The notes under the pieces: model-generated
The model's input: the letters and a program-made list of their open reading frames with translations, nothing else
Told to the model about the DNA's origin: nothing
The model's database searches: none
In this document: piece by piece, positions 29,701 to 37,379 of the stretch
Numbering within the stretch: position 1 is the first letter of the stretch
How the letters are laid out: every line of letters begins with the position of its first letter
Made by a program: the position numbers and the translations under genes
Assembly: GCF_040214835.1 (NCBI RefSeq)
Contig: NZ_CP157874.1
Coordinates: 1,802,001-1,866,000 of the forward strand
Direction of reading: 5' to 3'
Length of the DNA: 64,000 nucleotides
Source: Pseudomonas asiatica
Lineage (GTDB): Bacteria > Pseudomonadota > Gammaproteobacteria > Pseudomonadales > Pseudomonadaceae

Positions 29701-29850
29701 TTCGCCGGCACCGTGCTGACCCTGGTGTTCCTGCCGGCCATGTATTCGATCTGGTTCAAGATCAGGCCCGGCAACGGCAACGATGGCAGCCTGGCCGGCG
29801 TGGACAGGGCGCCCCCAGTGCGGCAGATGGCAGACCTTAAACTTCCCTGA
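26719..29850 (+). CDS. RND efflux transporter, HAE1 family
   Basis: A 1043-residue proton-driven inner-membrane pump. The N-terminal TM1 region is followed by FFKLGRAEDPAFTVKVM, a start typical of one HAE1 subgroup. TM2 to TM6 run from about residue 335. The proton-relay aspartates are in LALGLLVDDAIIAIEMM (TM4). The C-terminal half repeats the fold, ending with ALSGILMRNTLILIGQI and LTALAAILAFIPLTHSVFWG. Length is normal. The substrate cannot be read from the sequence. Genes for both partner subunits are adjacent. Confidence 0.95.
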   Translation: MSDGRFNLSALAVREHSITLFLVCLISLAGLLAFFKLGRAEDPAFTVKVMTIVTAWPGATAQEMQDQVAEKIEKRLQELRWYDRSETYTRPGLAFTTLSLLDTTPPSQVPEEFYQARKKISDEAKTLPSGVIGPLVNDEYSDVTFALLALKAKGEPQRLLVRDAEALRQRLLHVPGVKKVNIIGEQAERIFVEFSHERLATLGIGPQEVFAALNAQNALTPAGSVETKGPQVFLRLDGAFDELQKVRDTPVVAQGRTLKLSDVATVRRGYEDPATFLIRNGGEPALLLGIVMREGWNGLDLGKALNDEVSAINAELPLGMSLSKVTDQAVNISASVDEFMIKFFVALLVVMLVSFISMGWRVGVVVAVAVPLTLAMVFVVMAATGKNFDRITLGSLILALGLLVDDAIIAIEMMVVKMEEGYSRIQASAYAWSHTAAPMLSGTLVTAVGFMPNGFARSTAGEYTSNMFWIVGIALIASWLVAVIFTPYFGVKLLPEIKKIEGGHEAIYDTPRYNRFRRLLGRVIARKWLVAGSVIGLFVTAILGMGLVKKQFFPISDRPEVLVEVQMPYGTSIAQTSAATEKVEAWLAQQEEAKIVTAYIGQGAPRFFMAMGPELPDPSFAKIVIRTDNQDEREALKHRLRQVIAEGLASEARVRVTQLVFGPYSPFPVAYRVTGPNPDKLREIAAAVQQVMDASPMMRTVNTDWGTRVPTLHFSLQQDRLQAVGLTSSAVAQQLQFLLSGVPITAVREDIRTVQVMARAAGDIRFDPTKVMEFTLAGANGQRIPLSQVGEVEVRMEEPIMRWRDRMPTITVRGDIAEGLQPPDVSTAISRQLQPLIEQLPSGYRIEQAGSIEESGKASKAMLPLFPIMLAVTLIIIILQVRSISAMVMVFLTSPLGLIGVVPTLILFQQPFGINALVGLIALSGILMRNTLILIGQIRHNEQAGLDPFRAVVEATVQRARPVILTALAAILAFIPLTHSVFWGTLAYTLIGGTFAGTVLTLVFLPAMYSIWFKIRPGNGNDGSLAGVDRAPPVRQMADLKLP

Positions 29851-29865
29851 ACGAGAGAAACCACC

Positions 29866-30672
29866 ATGGCGAACTCAAAAGTTGTGCTTGTTACCGGCGT
29901 GTCATCGGGTATCGGCCGCGCCGCCGCGGAGCGCTTTGCCCAGCGCGGTTGCCGGGTATTCGGCAGCGTGCGCAACACTGCAACGGCACAGCCCATAACC
30001 GGCGTCGAGCTAGTCGAGATGGATATCCGTGACGAGGCGTCGATCAGGCAGAGCGTTCAGCACATCATCGCCCAGGCCAGGCGCATCGACGTGCTGGTCA
30101 ACAGCGCGGGGATGACCCTGCTCGGCGCGACGGAGGAGACTTCGATTGCTGAAGCCCAGGCGCTGTTCGACACCAACCTGTTCGGCATCCTGCGTACCAC
30201 CCAGGCAGTACTGCCGCATATGCGCGAGCAAGGCGCCGGGCGCATCGTCAACGTCAGCTCGGTGCTGGGTTTCCTGCCGGCGCCGTACATGGGGCTTTAC
30301 TCGGCCTCCAAGCATGCCGTGGAAGGGCTGTCCGAGACCCTGGATCACGAGGTGCGCAAGTTCGGCATTCGTGTCGCCCTGGTCGAGCCGTCCTTCACCA
30401 AGACCAACCTGGACCTCAATGCGCCCCAGGCGGCTTCCAGGATCGCGGCCTACGACAGCGAGCGCGGCGTCGTTGCCCAGGCCATACAAAGGAATGTCCA
30501 GAAGGCGCCGCAGCCCGAGGGGGTCGCTTCGACCATGGTCGAGGCCGCCTTGGGGGCCTGGAGAATGCGCCATACGCCCAAGGGCGAGGCCGCCCTGCTG
30601 AGCAAGCTGCGCCGTTTCATGCCGACCGGCCCAGTCGCGAAGGGCCTGAGGAAAACCTTTGGCCTCGCCTGA
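29866..30672 (+). CDS. Short-chain dehydrogenase/reductase
   Basis: A 268-residue classical SDR. The cofactor motif is [12 protein letters not shown], followed by [16 protein letters not shown] with the catalytic serine, and [10 protein letters not shown] carrying the Tyr-Lys pair. It starts 15 bases after the RND gene, so it is probably in the same transcript. Substrate is unknown; a role on a ketone or acyl compound is possible given the ketosynthase downstream, but that is inference. Confidence 0.9.
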   Translation: MANSKVVLVTGVSSGIGRAAAERFAQRGCRVFGSVRNTATAQPITGVELVEMDIRDEASIRQSVQHIIAQARRIDVLVNSAGMTLLGATEETSIAEAQALFDTNLFGILRTTQAVLPHMREQGAGRIVNVSSVLGFLPAPYMGLYSASKHAVEGLSETLDHEVRKFGIRVALVEPSFTKTNLDLNAPQAASRIAAYDSERGVVAQAIQRNVQKAPQPEGVASTMVEAALGAWRMRHTPKGEAALLSKLRRFMPTGPVAKGLRKTFGLA

Positions 30673-30733
30673 CATCCCGTCCGGGCGTCACATCGCATTT
30701 GAACAGACACGCATGTATTAAGCGAGAGACTCC

Positions 30734-32212
30734 ATGAACGCCCCCGACAGCCAGACCATCATGCCCTCTCCTGCCAATAAGGCACAGGCAGCGCCGAGCA
30801 CGCATACCAGCACCGCCTCACCTTGGCGGGTATTTGGGGTGGTCAGTTTGGCGGTGTTTCTGGTGTCGATGGACGGCACCATGCTGTTCGCGGCCTTCGG
30901 TTCCTTGCGAGAAGGTTTTCCTCTGGCAACTCCGGCGGATCTCTCCTGGGTGCTCAATGCTTACACTATGGTCTATGCCGCGATGCTGATCCCGTCCGGT
31001 GGCTTGGCCGACAAGCATGGGCGAAAAAAGGTGTTTCTCGGCGGCGTTGCGCTGTTCCTGGCGGCATCTACCGCCTGTGGTTTGGCAAACAACGTGGGAT
31101 GGCTCGTCGCGGCAAGAGTACTGCAGGCTATCGGCGCTGCACTGCTGACACCCGCATCGCTCTCACTCGTACTGGCGGCGTTCCCGCAAAGCCAGCGCGC
31201 CGTGGCGGTCAGCCTATGGGGGGCCGTCGGTGGCCTGGCCGCGGCGGTGGGGCCCAGCCTGGGGTCGTTCGTGATCGCATCGGTCGGCTGGCAGTGGGCG
31301 TTCTACCTGAACCTGCCTGTGGGCCTGCTTGCACTGTGGCGCGGCGCAACGCTATTGACGGAAGCAACCCAGCAAGCCAGGCCCCGTCCACTGGATCTGC
31401 TGGGCATGGGCCTGCTGATTATCGGCATCGGTGCCCTGGCGCTGTCCATCGTGCAATCGGAGTCGCCTGCCTGGTCACGCCATGAACTGCTGAGCGTTGC
31501 AGGTATCGGCCTAATGGGCATCGTCGGATTTGTCGTCTGGGCACGGGTCGCCAGCGCGCCGCTGGTGGATTTGAGCTTGTTTCGCAACCCTACTTACCGC
31601 TACGTCAACCTCGCAAGCTTGAGTTTCAGCATCGCGTTTTCGATGATGTTTTTCGCTTTCTTCTTCTACATGAACTCGATTTGGCACTACTCGCTGCCAC
31701 TGGCAGGCCTGGCAATTACACCTGGTCCACTGCTGGTGACTCCGGTCGCCGCTCTGTCCGGTCGGCTCGCGAGTAGGCATGGCCACCGCCCACTGCTGCT
31801 GGCGGGCTGTCTGGTCTACGCGGCCAGTGGACTGTGGTTTTTGCTGGTACCGGGAGCCGAGCCGGCGTACCTGACGCAGTGGCTGCCGGGCATGCTGCTC
31901 AGTGGGATTGGTGTGGGCATGGTAATGCCGTCGCTGTCGGGAGCTGCGGTCAGCCGCTTACCTGCGAACCAATACGCCGTGGGCGGCGCTATCAACCAGG
32001 CAATCCGGCAAATTGGTTCCGTCATGGGCGTCGTCCTCACCGTGCTGCTGCTCGGCAGTGCCGGTTTGCAACGCGTCGACTTCGATGCCGTTTACCTGTG
32101 CCATGTCGGCTTGGCGCTGTTGACCGCAGCCTTGTGCCTGCCCGTCAACACGCGGCCAGCAACCCTCGTCAAACCCAATGACTCGGACGCAAGCCGAGAA
32201 ACTACCAGGTAA
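30734..32212 (+). CDS. MFS drug exporter, DHA2 (EmrB/QacA) type
   Basis: A 492-residue transporter with about 14 predicted TM segments. Motifs include VSMDGTMLFAAFGSLRE in TM1, the loop motif GGLADKHGRKKVFLGG (motif A), and AAVGPSLGSFVIASVGWQWAFYLNLPVG, which is motif C and its surroundings. It is the second exporter in the cluster and is 61 bases after the SDR gene. It may export the same compound class as the RND pump. Confidence 0.93.
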   Translation: MNAPDSQTIMPSPANKAQAAPSTHTSTASPWRVFGVVSLAVFLVSMDGTMLFAAFGSLREGFPLATPADLSWVLNAYTMVYAAMLIPSGGLADKHGRKKVFLGGVALFLAASTACGLANNVGWLVAARVLQAIGAALLTPASLSLVLAAFPQSQRAVAVSLWGAVGGLAAAVGPSLGSFVIASVGWQWAFYLNLPVGLLALWRGATLLTEATQQARPRPLDLLGMGLLIIGIGALALSIVQSESPAWSRHELLSVAGIGLMGIVGFVVWARVASAPLVDLSLFRNPTYRYVNLASLSFSIAFSMMFFAFFFYMNSIWHYSLPLAGLAITPGPLLVTPVAALSGRLASRHGHRPLLLAGCLVYAASGLWFLLVPGAEPAYLTQWLPGMLLSGIGVGMVMPSLSGAAVSRLPANQYAVGGAINQAIRQIGSVMGVVLTVLLLGSAGLQRVDFDAVYLCHVGLALLTAALCLPVNTRPATLVKPNDSDASRETTR

Positions 32213-32243
32213 AAAATCTGTACCTGCCCTGTCGGAGAGATCT

Positions 32244-32789
32244 ATGGACATCGAGCAGAAATCCTTTGTCTGGACAAGCCAGCAGTCGGACGCAATGCAG
32301 CGCATGCGCGAAGGCGGCGGCAAGCCGGGGCTCGCCCGGATGGAACAACTCGCCGGCAAGAGCGGCCGCGAAATTCTCGAAGCCATGATGTCCGGCGAGC
32401 TGCCGTACCCACCCATGAACGAGACCATGAACATGACGTTGTTGGCGGTGGAAAACGGCCGTGCCGTGTTCCAGGGCATCCCGCTGCCGCAACACTACAA
32501 CCCGCTGGGCACGGTGCACGGCGGCTGGCTCGCCACATTGCTGGACTCAGCCCTGGGCTGCGCAGTGCAAACCACGCTGCCGGCCGGACGCTCCTACACC
32601 ACGGCCGAACTCAGCATCAACATCGTGCGATCTGCCTCCCACAAGATCGGCCCGTTACGGGCGGTCGGCACGCTGATCCACGGCGGGCGGCAGATCGCCA
32701 CGGCCGAGGCCCGTGTCGAAGACGAGACAGGCAAGCTCTATGCCCATGCGACCACTACCTGTTTCGTCTTCGACGTGCCGACGGCTTGA
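32244..32789 (+). CDS. PaaI-type hotdog thioesterase
   Basis: A 181-residue hotdog-fold protein. The active-site block is NPLGTVHGGWLATLLDSALGCAVQTTLP, matching PaaI/4HBT-type acyl-CoA thioesterases. An N-terminal helical extension of about 50 residues (MREGGGKPGLARMEQLAG) precedes it. Start ATG 32244 follows GGAGAG. It probably cleaves an acyl thioester; whether CoA or ACP linked is unknown. It lies between the MFS and ketosynthase genes, suggesting an acyl substrate for the module. Confidence 0.86.
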   Translation: MDIEQKSFVWTSQQSDAMQRMREGGGKPGLARMEQLAGKSGREILEAMMSGELPYPPMNETMNMTLLAVENGRAVFQGIPLPQHYNPLGTVHGGWLATLLDSALGCAVQTTLPAGRSYTTAELSINIVRSASHKIGPLRAVGTLIHGGRQIATAEARVEDETGKLYAHATTTCFVFDVPTA

Positions 32790-32891
32790 CGGCGAAGTGC
32801 GCATGGCCGGAACCGAGCGTATAAGCGACTAGAAAGCAACCGGGCGGTGCGCGTTGCGAGGCGCCGACCCTGTGACAAGCGAGGTGAGATT

Positions 32892-34175
32892 ATGAGTGTC
32901 CGCAATGCAGTTCGAATCGTGGTGACCGGCACAGGTGTGGTCAGCCCCCTGGGCTGCGGCACCGAGACTGTCTGGTCACGCCTGCTGGCAGGGCAGTCGG
33001 GCATTCGAGCGTTGCCCGCCAAGTTGAGCGAAGGTACTGGCTGCGCGGTGGGTGGCCGGGTCCCTACCGTGGAGGACGATCCGCATGCGGGTTTTGACCC
33101 TGAGCGAACCATCGCCACCAAGGAGCGCAAGAAGATGGATCGCTTTATCGAGTTCGCCCTGGTCGCCGCCGATGAAGCCCTGGCACAGGCTGGCTGGCAG
33201 CCGACAGACGAAGCGCAGCGACAACGAACTGCGACCATCATTGCCTCCGGTGTCGGCGGCTTCGGTGCCATCGCCGAGGCGGTTCGCACCACGGACGAAC
33301 GCGGCCCGCGACGACTGTCGCCATTCACCGCACCTTCCTTTCTGGGCAACATGGCCGCCGGGCAGGTTTCCATCCGCCATGGCTTCAGCGGCCCGCTCGG
33401 GGCTCCGGTGACTGCCTGCGCGGCCGGCGCGCAAGCCATCGGCGATGCGGCCCGGCTGATCCGCAGTGGCGAAGCGGATATCGCCGTATGCGGCGGAACC
33501 GAAGCCGCGATCCATCGCGTCACGCTCGGCAGCTTCGCGGCGGCGCGTGCCCTGTCCAGCGGATTCAACGACCGGCCTCGGGAAGCATCGCGCCCGTTCG
33601 ACCGCGACCGGGATGGCTTCGTCATGGCCGAGGGCGCCGGCCTGCTGGTGATCGAATCGCTGGAGCATGCCCTGGCCCGCGGCGCCCAGCCGCTGGCGGA
33701 ACTGGTCGGCTACGGCACCAGCGCCGATGCCTATCACCTGACCGCCGGCCCGGAGGACGGCGACGGCGCCCGCCGGGCCATGCAGCAGGCGTTACGCCAG
33801 GCCGATATCGCGCCAAGCGAGGTGCAGCACATCAACGCCCATGCGACCTCCACGCCGGTGGGCGACCGCGGCGAACTGGCCGCCATCCGCTCGGTGTTCG
33901 GCAGCGAATCGGGCGTGGCGATCACCTCGACCAAGTCCAGTACCGGCCACCTACTGGGTGCCGCCGGTGGCGTCGAGGCCATCTTTACCGTCCTGGCGCT
34001 ACGCGATCAGGTCGTCCCGCCCACGCTCAATCTCATCCATCCCGACGAAGCGGCTGAGGGGCTAGACCTGGTCGCCCTGAATGCCCGGCACATGACGATC
34101 CGTCATGCGCTGTCGAACGGTTTCGGCTTCGGCGGCGTCAACGCCAGCCTGTTGTTTCGCCGCTGGGAGTCTTGA
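32892..34175 (+). CDS. Beta-ketoacyl-ACP synthase, FabF type
   Basis: A complete 427-residue condensing enzyme. The Cys-His-His triad is intact: VTACAAGAQ, NAHATSTPVGD and TKSSTGHLLGAAG; GFGFGGVNASL closes the site. It resembles housekeeping FabF along its length (DRDGFVMAEGAGLLVIE, ELVGYGTSADAYHLT). It is not beside any fatty-acid-synthesis gene, acyl carrier protein or acyltransferase. On an efflux-bearing mobile element, an extra FabF could substitute for an inhibited host enzyme. GAGGTGA precedes ATG 32892. Confidence 0.93.
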   Translation: MSVRNAVRIVVTGTGVVSPLGCGTETVWSRLLAGQSGIRALPAKLSEGTGCAVGGRVPTVEDDPHAGFDPERTIATKERKKMDRFIEFALVAADEALAQAGWQPTDEAQRQRTATIIASGVGGFGAIAEAVRTTDERGPRRLSPFTAPSFLGNMAAGQVSIRHGFSGPLGAPVTACAAGAQAIGDAARLIRSGEADIAVCGGTEAAIHRVTLGSFAAARALSSGFNDRPREASRPFDRDRDGFVMAEGAGLLVIESLEHALARGAQPLAELVGYGTSADAYHLTAGPEDGDGARRAMQQALRQADIAPSEVQHINAHATSTPVGDRGELAAIRSVFGSESGVAITSTKSSTGHLLGAAGGVEAIFTVLALRDQVVPPTLNLIHPDEAAEGLDLVALNARHMTIRHALSNGFGFGGVNASLLFRRWES

Positions 34176-34177
34176 GC

Positions 34178-34741
34178 ATGAGCCACCTCACGCAGAAGGA
34201 CAGGCGCCGTGATAAACGTCGGCGCGAGATACTGGGGGCGGCGAGCGATGTGTTCACCGCATTCGGCTACGACCTGGCGAACATGCAAGCCATTGCCGAC
34301 TCCGCCGGGGTGACTAAGGCCACCCTGTATGCGCACTTCGGCGACAAGGAGCAGCTGTTCCGAGCCGTCATCGATCACTGGTTGGAGGAGCTGCCGGAGC
34401 CGAAGCTGCCGTGTCAGGCAACGGGCGGGTTGCGCGCCTGTCTGCAGGAAGCCGCAGGTGAACTGCTACAGCAAAGCACGCATCCGGCCTTTCATGCTCT
34501 CACTCATATACTGCTGCGATCCAACCGAATTCCGCAGAAGCGCTGGCGCCAACGCCATCGCCCCTACCAGGCCTATCTTGAAAGGGCTTTGTCCCAGTCC
34601 AGACGCTGCAACGATCCCAGGCAGGCCTCCATCCAGTTTCTTCTGCTGGCGGTCGGAAGCATCGATTGCAACAACCTTATGGCGGTGAACGAATCGCGCG
34701 TTAGCGCCGCAGTGGAACTGTTCGTCCAAGCCTATGCGTGA
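34178..34741 (+). CDS. TetR/AcrR-family repressor 3
   Basis: A 187-residue TetR protein. The HTH is KDRRRDKRRREILGAASDVFTAFGYD with NMQAIADSAGVTKATLYAHFGDKEQLF. The start ATG is three bases after the ketosynthase stop, so it is the last gene of the same operon. It is the third TetR gene in the cargo. ATG 34178 is preferred over the in-frame TTG at 34172. Confidence 0.87.
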   Translation: MSHLTQKDRRRDKRRREILGAASDVFTAFGYDLANMQAIADSAGVTKATLYAHFGDKEQLFRAVIDHWLEELPEPKLPCQATGGLRACLQEAAGELLQQSTHPAFHALTHILLRSNRIPQKRWRQRHRPYQAYLERALSQSRRCNDPRQASIQFLLLAVGSIDCNNLMAVNESRVSAAVELFVQAYA

Positions 34742-35085
34742 GGCAAAGATCACCCGATCCGTTGGCATTGAACGCAGCGCGTAAGGTTGCTTTAGGTAAC
34801 TACCAGAGCAACCTCAAGCTGGGTAGAGATCCTAGCTAGCGATGATGATCGACTGCTTTTGGCCGATTTCTGCCCGAACTGGAAGCACCAGGTCGTTCCC
34901 TGCCAGTTTAGGATCATGAAGCATGCCGGTCAGATTCGATGCAAATGACTGGTCAGATCGAGTGCTAATGGCTGGGCAAAGGCTGTGCAACTACTCAATC
35001 TGGATCGTCGGAAAGCGCATAAATGGCGGTGCTATGGGAGCATTATCAGTAGCGGGTTTAGAGAATGACTGCTATCGGGGTTACG
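34742..35085. other. Gap between cargo and recombinase operon
   Basis: No supported gene. GGTCAGATTCGATGC and GGTCAGATCGAGTGC occur 24 bases apart near 34930-34970 and may be remnants of an insertion-sequence end. This spacer separates two convergent operons and may hold their terminators, but no clear hairpin with a T tract is visible. Confidence 0.4.
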
Positions 35086-35493
35086 TCAGAATATGCACGG
35101 GGGCAGGTCGATCACCTTGGAGTCGCTCTGCTTCGCCTGTAGAAGTCGGTTCTCGGCTAGCAAAACCTCGTTGATGGAGGCAAGGCTGGCTACCTTGGCG
35201 CGCAGTCCCTCTATCTCCCGGCGAAGCGCGCGATTCTTCTCACGCTCCGCACAGAGATCTTGGTGTTTCACGTCGCGTTGGGCGCGACTGGAACGCCCTT
35301 GAGCATCGCGGATCGCCTCAGCGATTATGGGGTAGTGGTTGTGAATCAGCGCCGTCGAAACGCCCGCCTCGCGCGCCACAGAGGCGATAGTGACCTTGGA
35401 TTCTCCGGTATGTGCCCGGCCACGCTGGATGCGGGCGAGCGCGAGTTGCAAATCCCGCTCACGAGCGTCCGAGGGCTTGCGTTTGGTCGTCAT
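35086..35493 (-). CDS. Small HTH/coiled-coil recombination protein, TnpC/DUF6262-like
   Basis: A 135-residue basic protein. An HTH-like section (KVTIASVAREAGVSTALIHNHYPII) is followed by a long coiled coil (REKNRALRREIEGLRAKVASLASINEVLLAENRLLQ). The arrangement and position match TnpC of Tn554 and DUF6262 proteins that accompany tyrosine recombinases. The start overlaps the end of the 629-residue recombinase by four bases. It probably binds element ends or aids integration; inferred from family. Confidence 0.78.
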   Translation of the reverse strand: MTTKRKPSDARERDLQLALARIQRGRAHTGESKVTIASVAREAGVSTALIHNHYPIIAEAIRDAQGRSSRAQRDVKHQDLCAEREKNRALRREIEGLRAKVASLASINEVLLAENRLLQAKQSDSKVIDLPPCIF

Positions 35494-37379
35494 GCTAGGT
35501 TCATCTCCGGGGCGTATCCAAGCTGCACGAGCACGTCACGGCAACGCTGCAGGTCGCGCACGATGCGCTGGCGGCCACCGTCCCCAATGTCGTTACAATC
35601 CAGCAATCCCTTCAGGTTGTCGTAGAGACGCTGGTATACGCCAATGTGGCTGCGCCCAATTACTGCGTTGTGGCAGTCGCCGCAGCGAGTCCGCTCTAAT
35701 GTGTTGCCGATGCAACGGTCGTCGCTGGCGGTGCACCAGGCGTGGCCATTGCTGCGGATCGCGGTGCTCTCGGAAATTGAGGTCACCATCGATGCATGAC
35801 TCTCGAAGATGGCGAGGTTCGCCGGATCGCGCCGCCAGCGCTTGATCGAGCGACCGTAGCCTCCGGCCAGCGGTTCGTCCTCCATCCAGGTGTCAACGAC
35901 GCCGAACTTGATGTCTTCGAGTTCTGCCTGGATGTCGCTGTACAACTCGATGTCGAGGTGCTGACCCCAGTCCTCGTCCATGGAGTAGCCCAGCGTCATG
36001 TCCATGGACCAGTGTGCGAAGTGCTCGCGCATGTAGCGCAAGTCGCCGAATTGGCTGTGCGCCGCGTAGTTGGCGAATTTGCGGCGGAATTGATGGCTGG
36101 CGAGGTTCCAGTCCACCCCACAGCCCTGCACGAACGCTTTGAGGGCATGGTTCCATGTAATGCCCGACAGGGTGCGAACTAAATTGCCCTTTGCAGGGCA
36201 CACCCCGAGAAAGAGTGCATGGTGATGCTTATGCGCCGTGGCGATTTCTGGGTCGCGCAGATTGACCCTTCGTCGCTCGGCAATCTCGGCGGCGATCATA
36301 GCCTGATACGGCTCGGCCCAACGCTCCATCATGCGCAACACGCGCACGGCGACTTCGGGGATCATCCAGTCGTGTACCCCAGTGTCGGTCTTATCCGACC
36401 TGGAGCGCATCCAGTGATAGATCGTTCCCTCGTCGTCCTCTGTGCAGCGGTGCGCGCCCGACTGGATGTTGGCCAGTTCGTGGTTGCGGCAACCGGAGGT
36501 GCTGGCCAGCACGATGTAGCAGGCAGTCCGTAGATCAAGGATCGCCTGATTAAATGCCCCCAAGCCGCCATCCCAGCCCAAAGTGGCGAGGTGGCGGTTT
36601 TTAGCCTCTATGACTGTTCTGGTAACCTGCCTTCTCCGTTGTGCTGCGACGGCATTGAGGGCATCGCGTAAATCGAGTAGCGCCTTGCCGTGCTGAACCT
36701 GTTGATAGGCTCTCTCGAACAGGGCGCAGAACACCTCATCCGGCATCAGCGGTGTTTTGCCACCCTGTTTACGAGCCGTGCCGCTGCCGGCCAGCGCATT
36801 CGCGGAAGTATCAGGCCAGGGATGCAGAGGGATCGGATCGTGGGTGTACTGGCTCAATTCATGAAGCGCCTCGACTGCCATGAAGCGGCGCTCAAGGGCG
36901 CTCTGAGACAGCGGCTTACCCTGGTTCCGGCTCGTCTGCTTGTACGCCCGACACTCGGCAACGTAGTTCGCGCAGACCATGGGTGTCACCGCGCCGAAGT
37001 GATTGAGCTTGAGCGCGTTTAGAAACCGTAGGAAGGGCAGCGCATTCTCAAAAAAATTTCGCAAAGTGCTCGCTTTGGGGCGCTTCTGCCCCGCGCGACC
37101 GCGCCGCAGGTAGCGGTACAGCAGAGCCTTCATCACGTCCTTAAACGCACGGGGCACGCGGCTGAAGTCCTGGCGCCGCAAGTTGTCTGGCACGTTGCTG
37201 GTAAAGCCGTCCAGCTGCCAAATATCGTCGCCGTAGCGGCTGAGGATGACCCAGTGCCCCTCGACCTGGATGGCGCTCACGATGAGTGCGTCGCGATCGC
37301 TCTTGGGTAGGTCGCATATTTCCCCCGGCTGGGACTCGATGTTCGCCCAAGATAGCGTGACTAGGTTATTGCCGCTCAT
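35490..37379 (-). CDS. Tyrosine recombinase, TnpB-like (629 residues)
   Basis: A large recombinase of Tn554 TnpB size. The catalytic arginine is in YIVLASTSGCRNHELANI, the HxxR box is LASHQFRRKFANYAA, and the tyrosine is in HFAHWSMDMTLGYSMDE, so the core residues are present. A cysteine cluster (CTASDDRCIGN and RCGDCHNAV) near the C-terminus suggests a zinc-binding end. ATG 37379 overlaps the preceding gene (ATGA). Confidence 0.87.
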   Translation of the reverse strand: MSGNNLVTLSWANIESQPGEICDLPKSDRDALIVSAIQVEGHWVILSRYGDDIWQLDGFTSNVPDNLRRQDFSRVPRAFKDVMKALLYRYLRRGRAGQKRPKASTLRNFFENALPFLRFLNALKLNHFGAVTPMVCANYVAECRAYKQTSRNQGKPLSQSALERRFMAVEALHELSQYTHDPIPLHPWPDTSANALAGSGTARKQGGKTPLMPDEVFCALFERAYQQVQHGKALLDLRDALNAVAAQRRRQVTRTVIEAKNRHLATLGWDGGLGAFNQAILDLRTACYIVLASTSGCRNHELANIQSGAHRCTEDDEGTIYHWMRSRSDKTDTGVHDWMIPEVAVRVLRMMERWAEPYQAMIAAEIAERRRVNLRDPEIATAHKHHHALFLGVCPAKGNLVRTLSGITWNHALKAFVQGCGVDWNLASHQFRRKFANYAAHSQFGDLRYMREHFAHWSMDMTLGYSMDEDWGQHLDIELYSDIQAELEDIKFGVVDTWMEDEPLAGGYGRSIKRWRRDPANLAIFESHASMVTSISESTAIRSNGHAWCTASDDRCIGNTLERTRCGDCHNAVIGRSHIGVYQRLYDNLKGLLDCNDIGDGGRQRIVRDLQRCRDVLVQLGYAPEMNLA

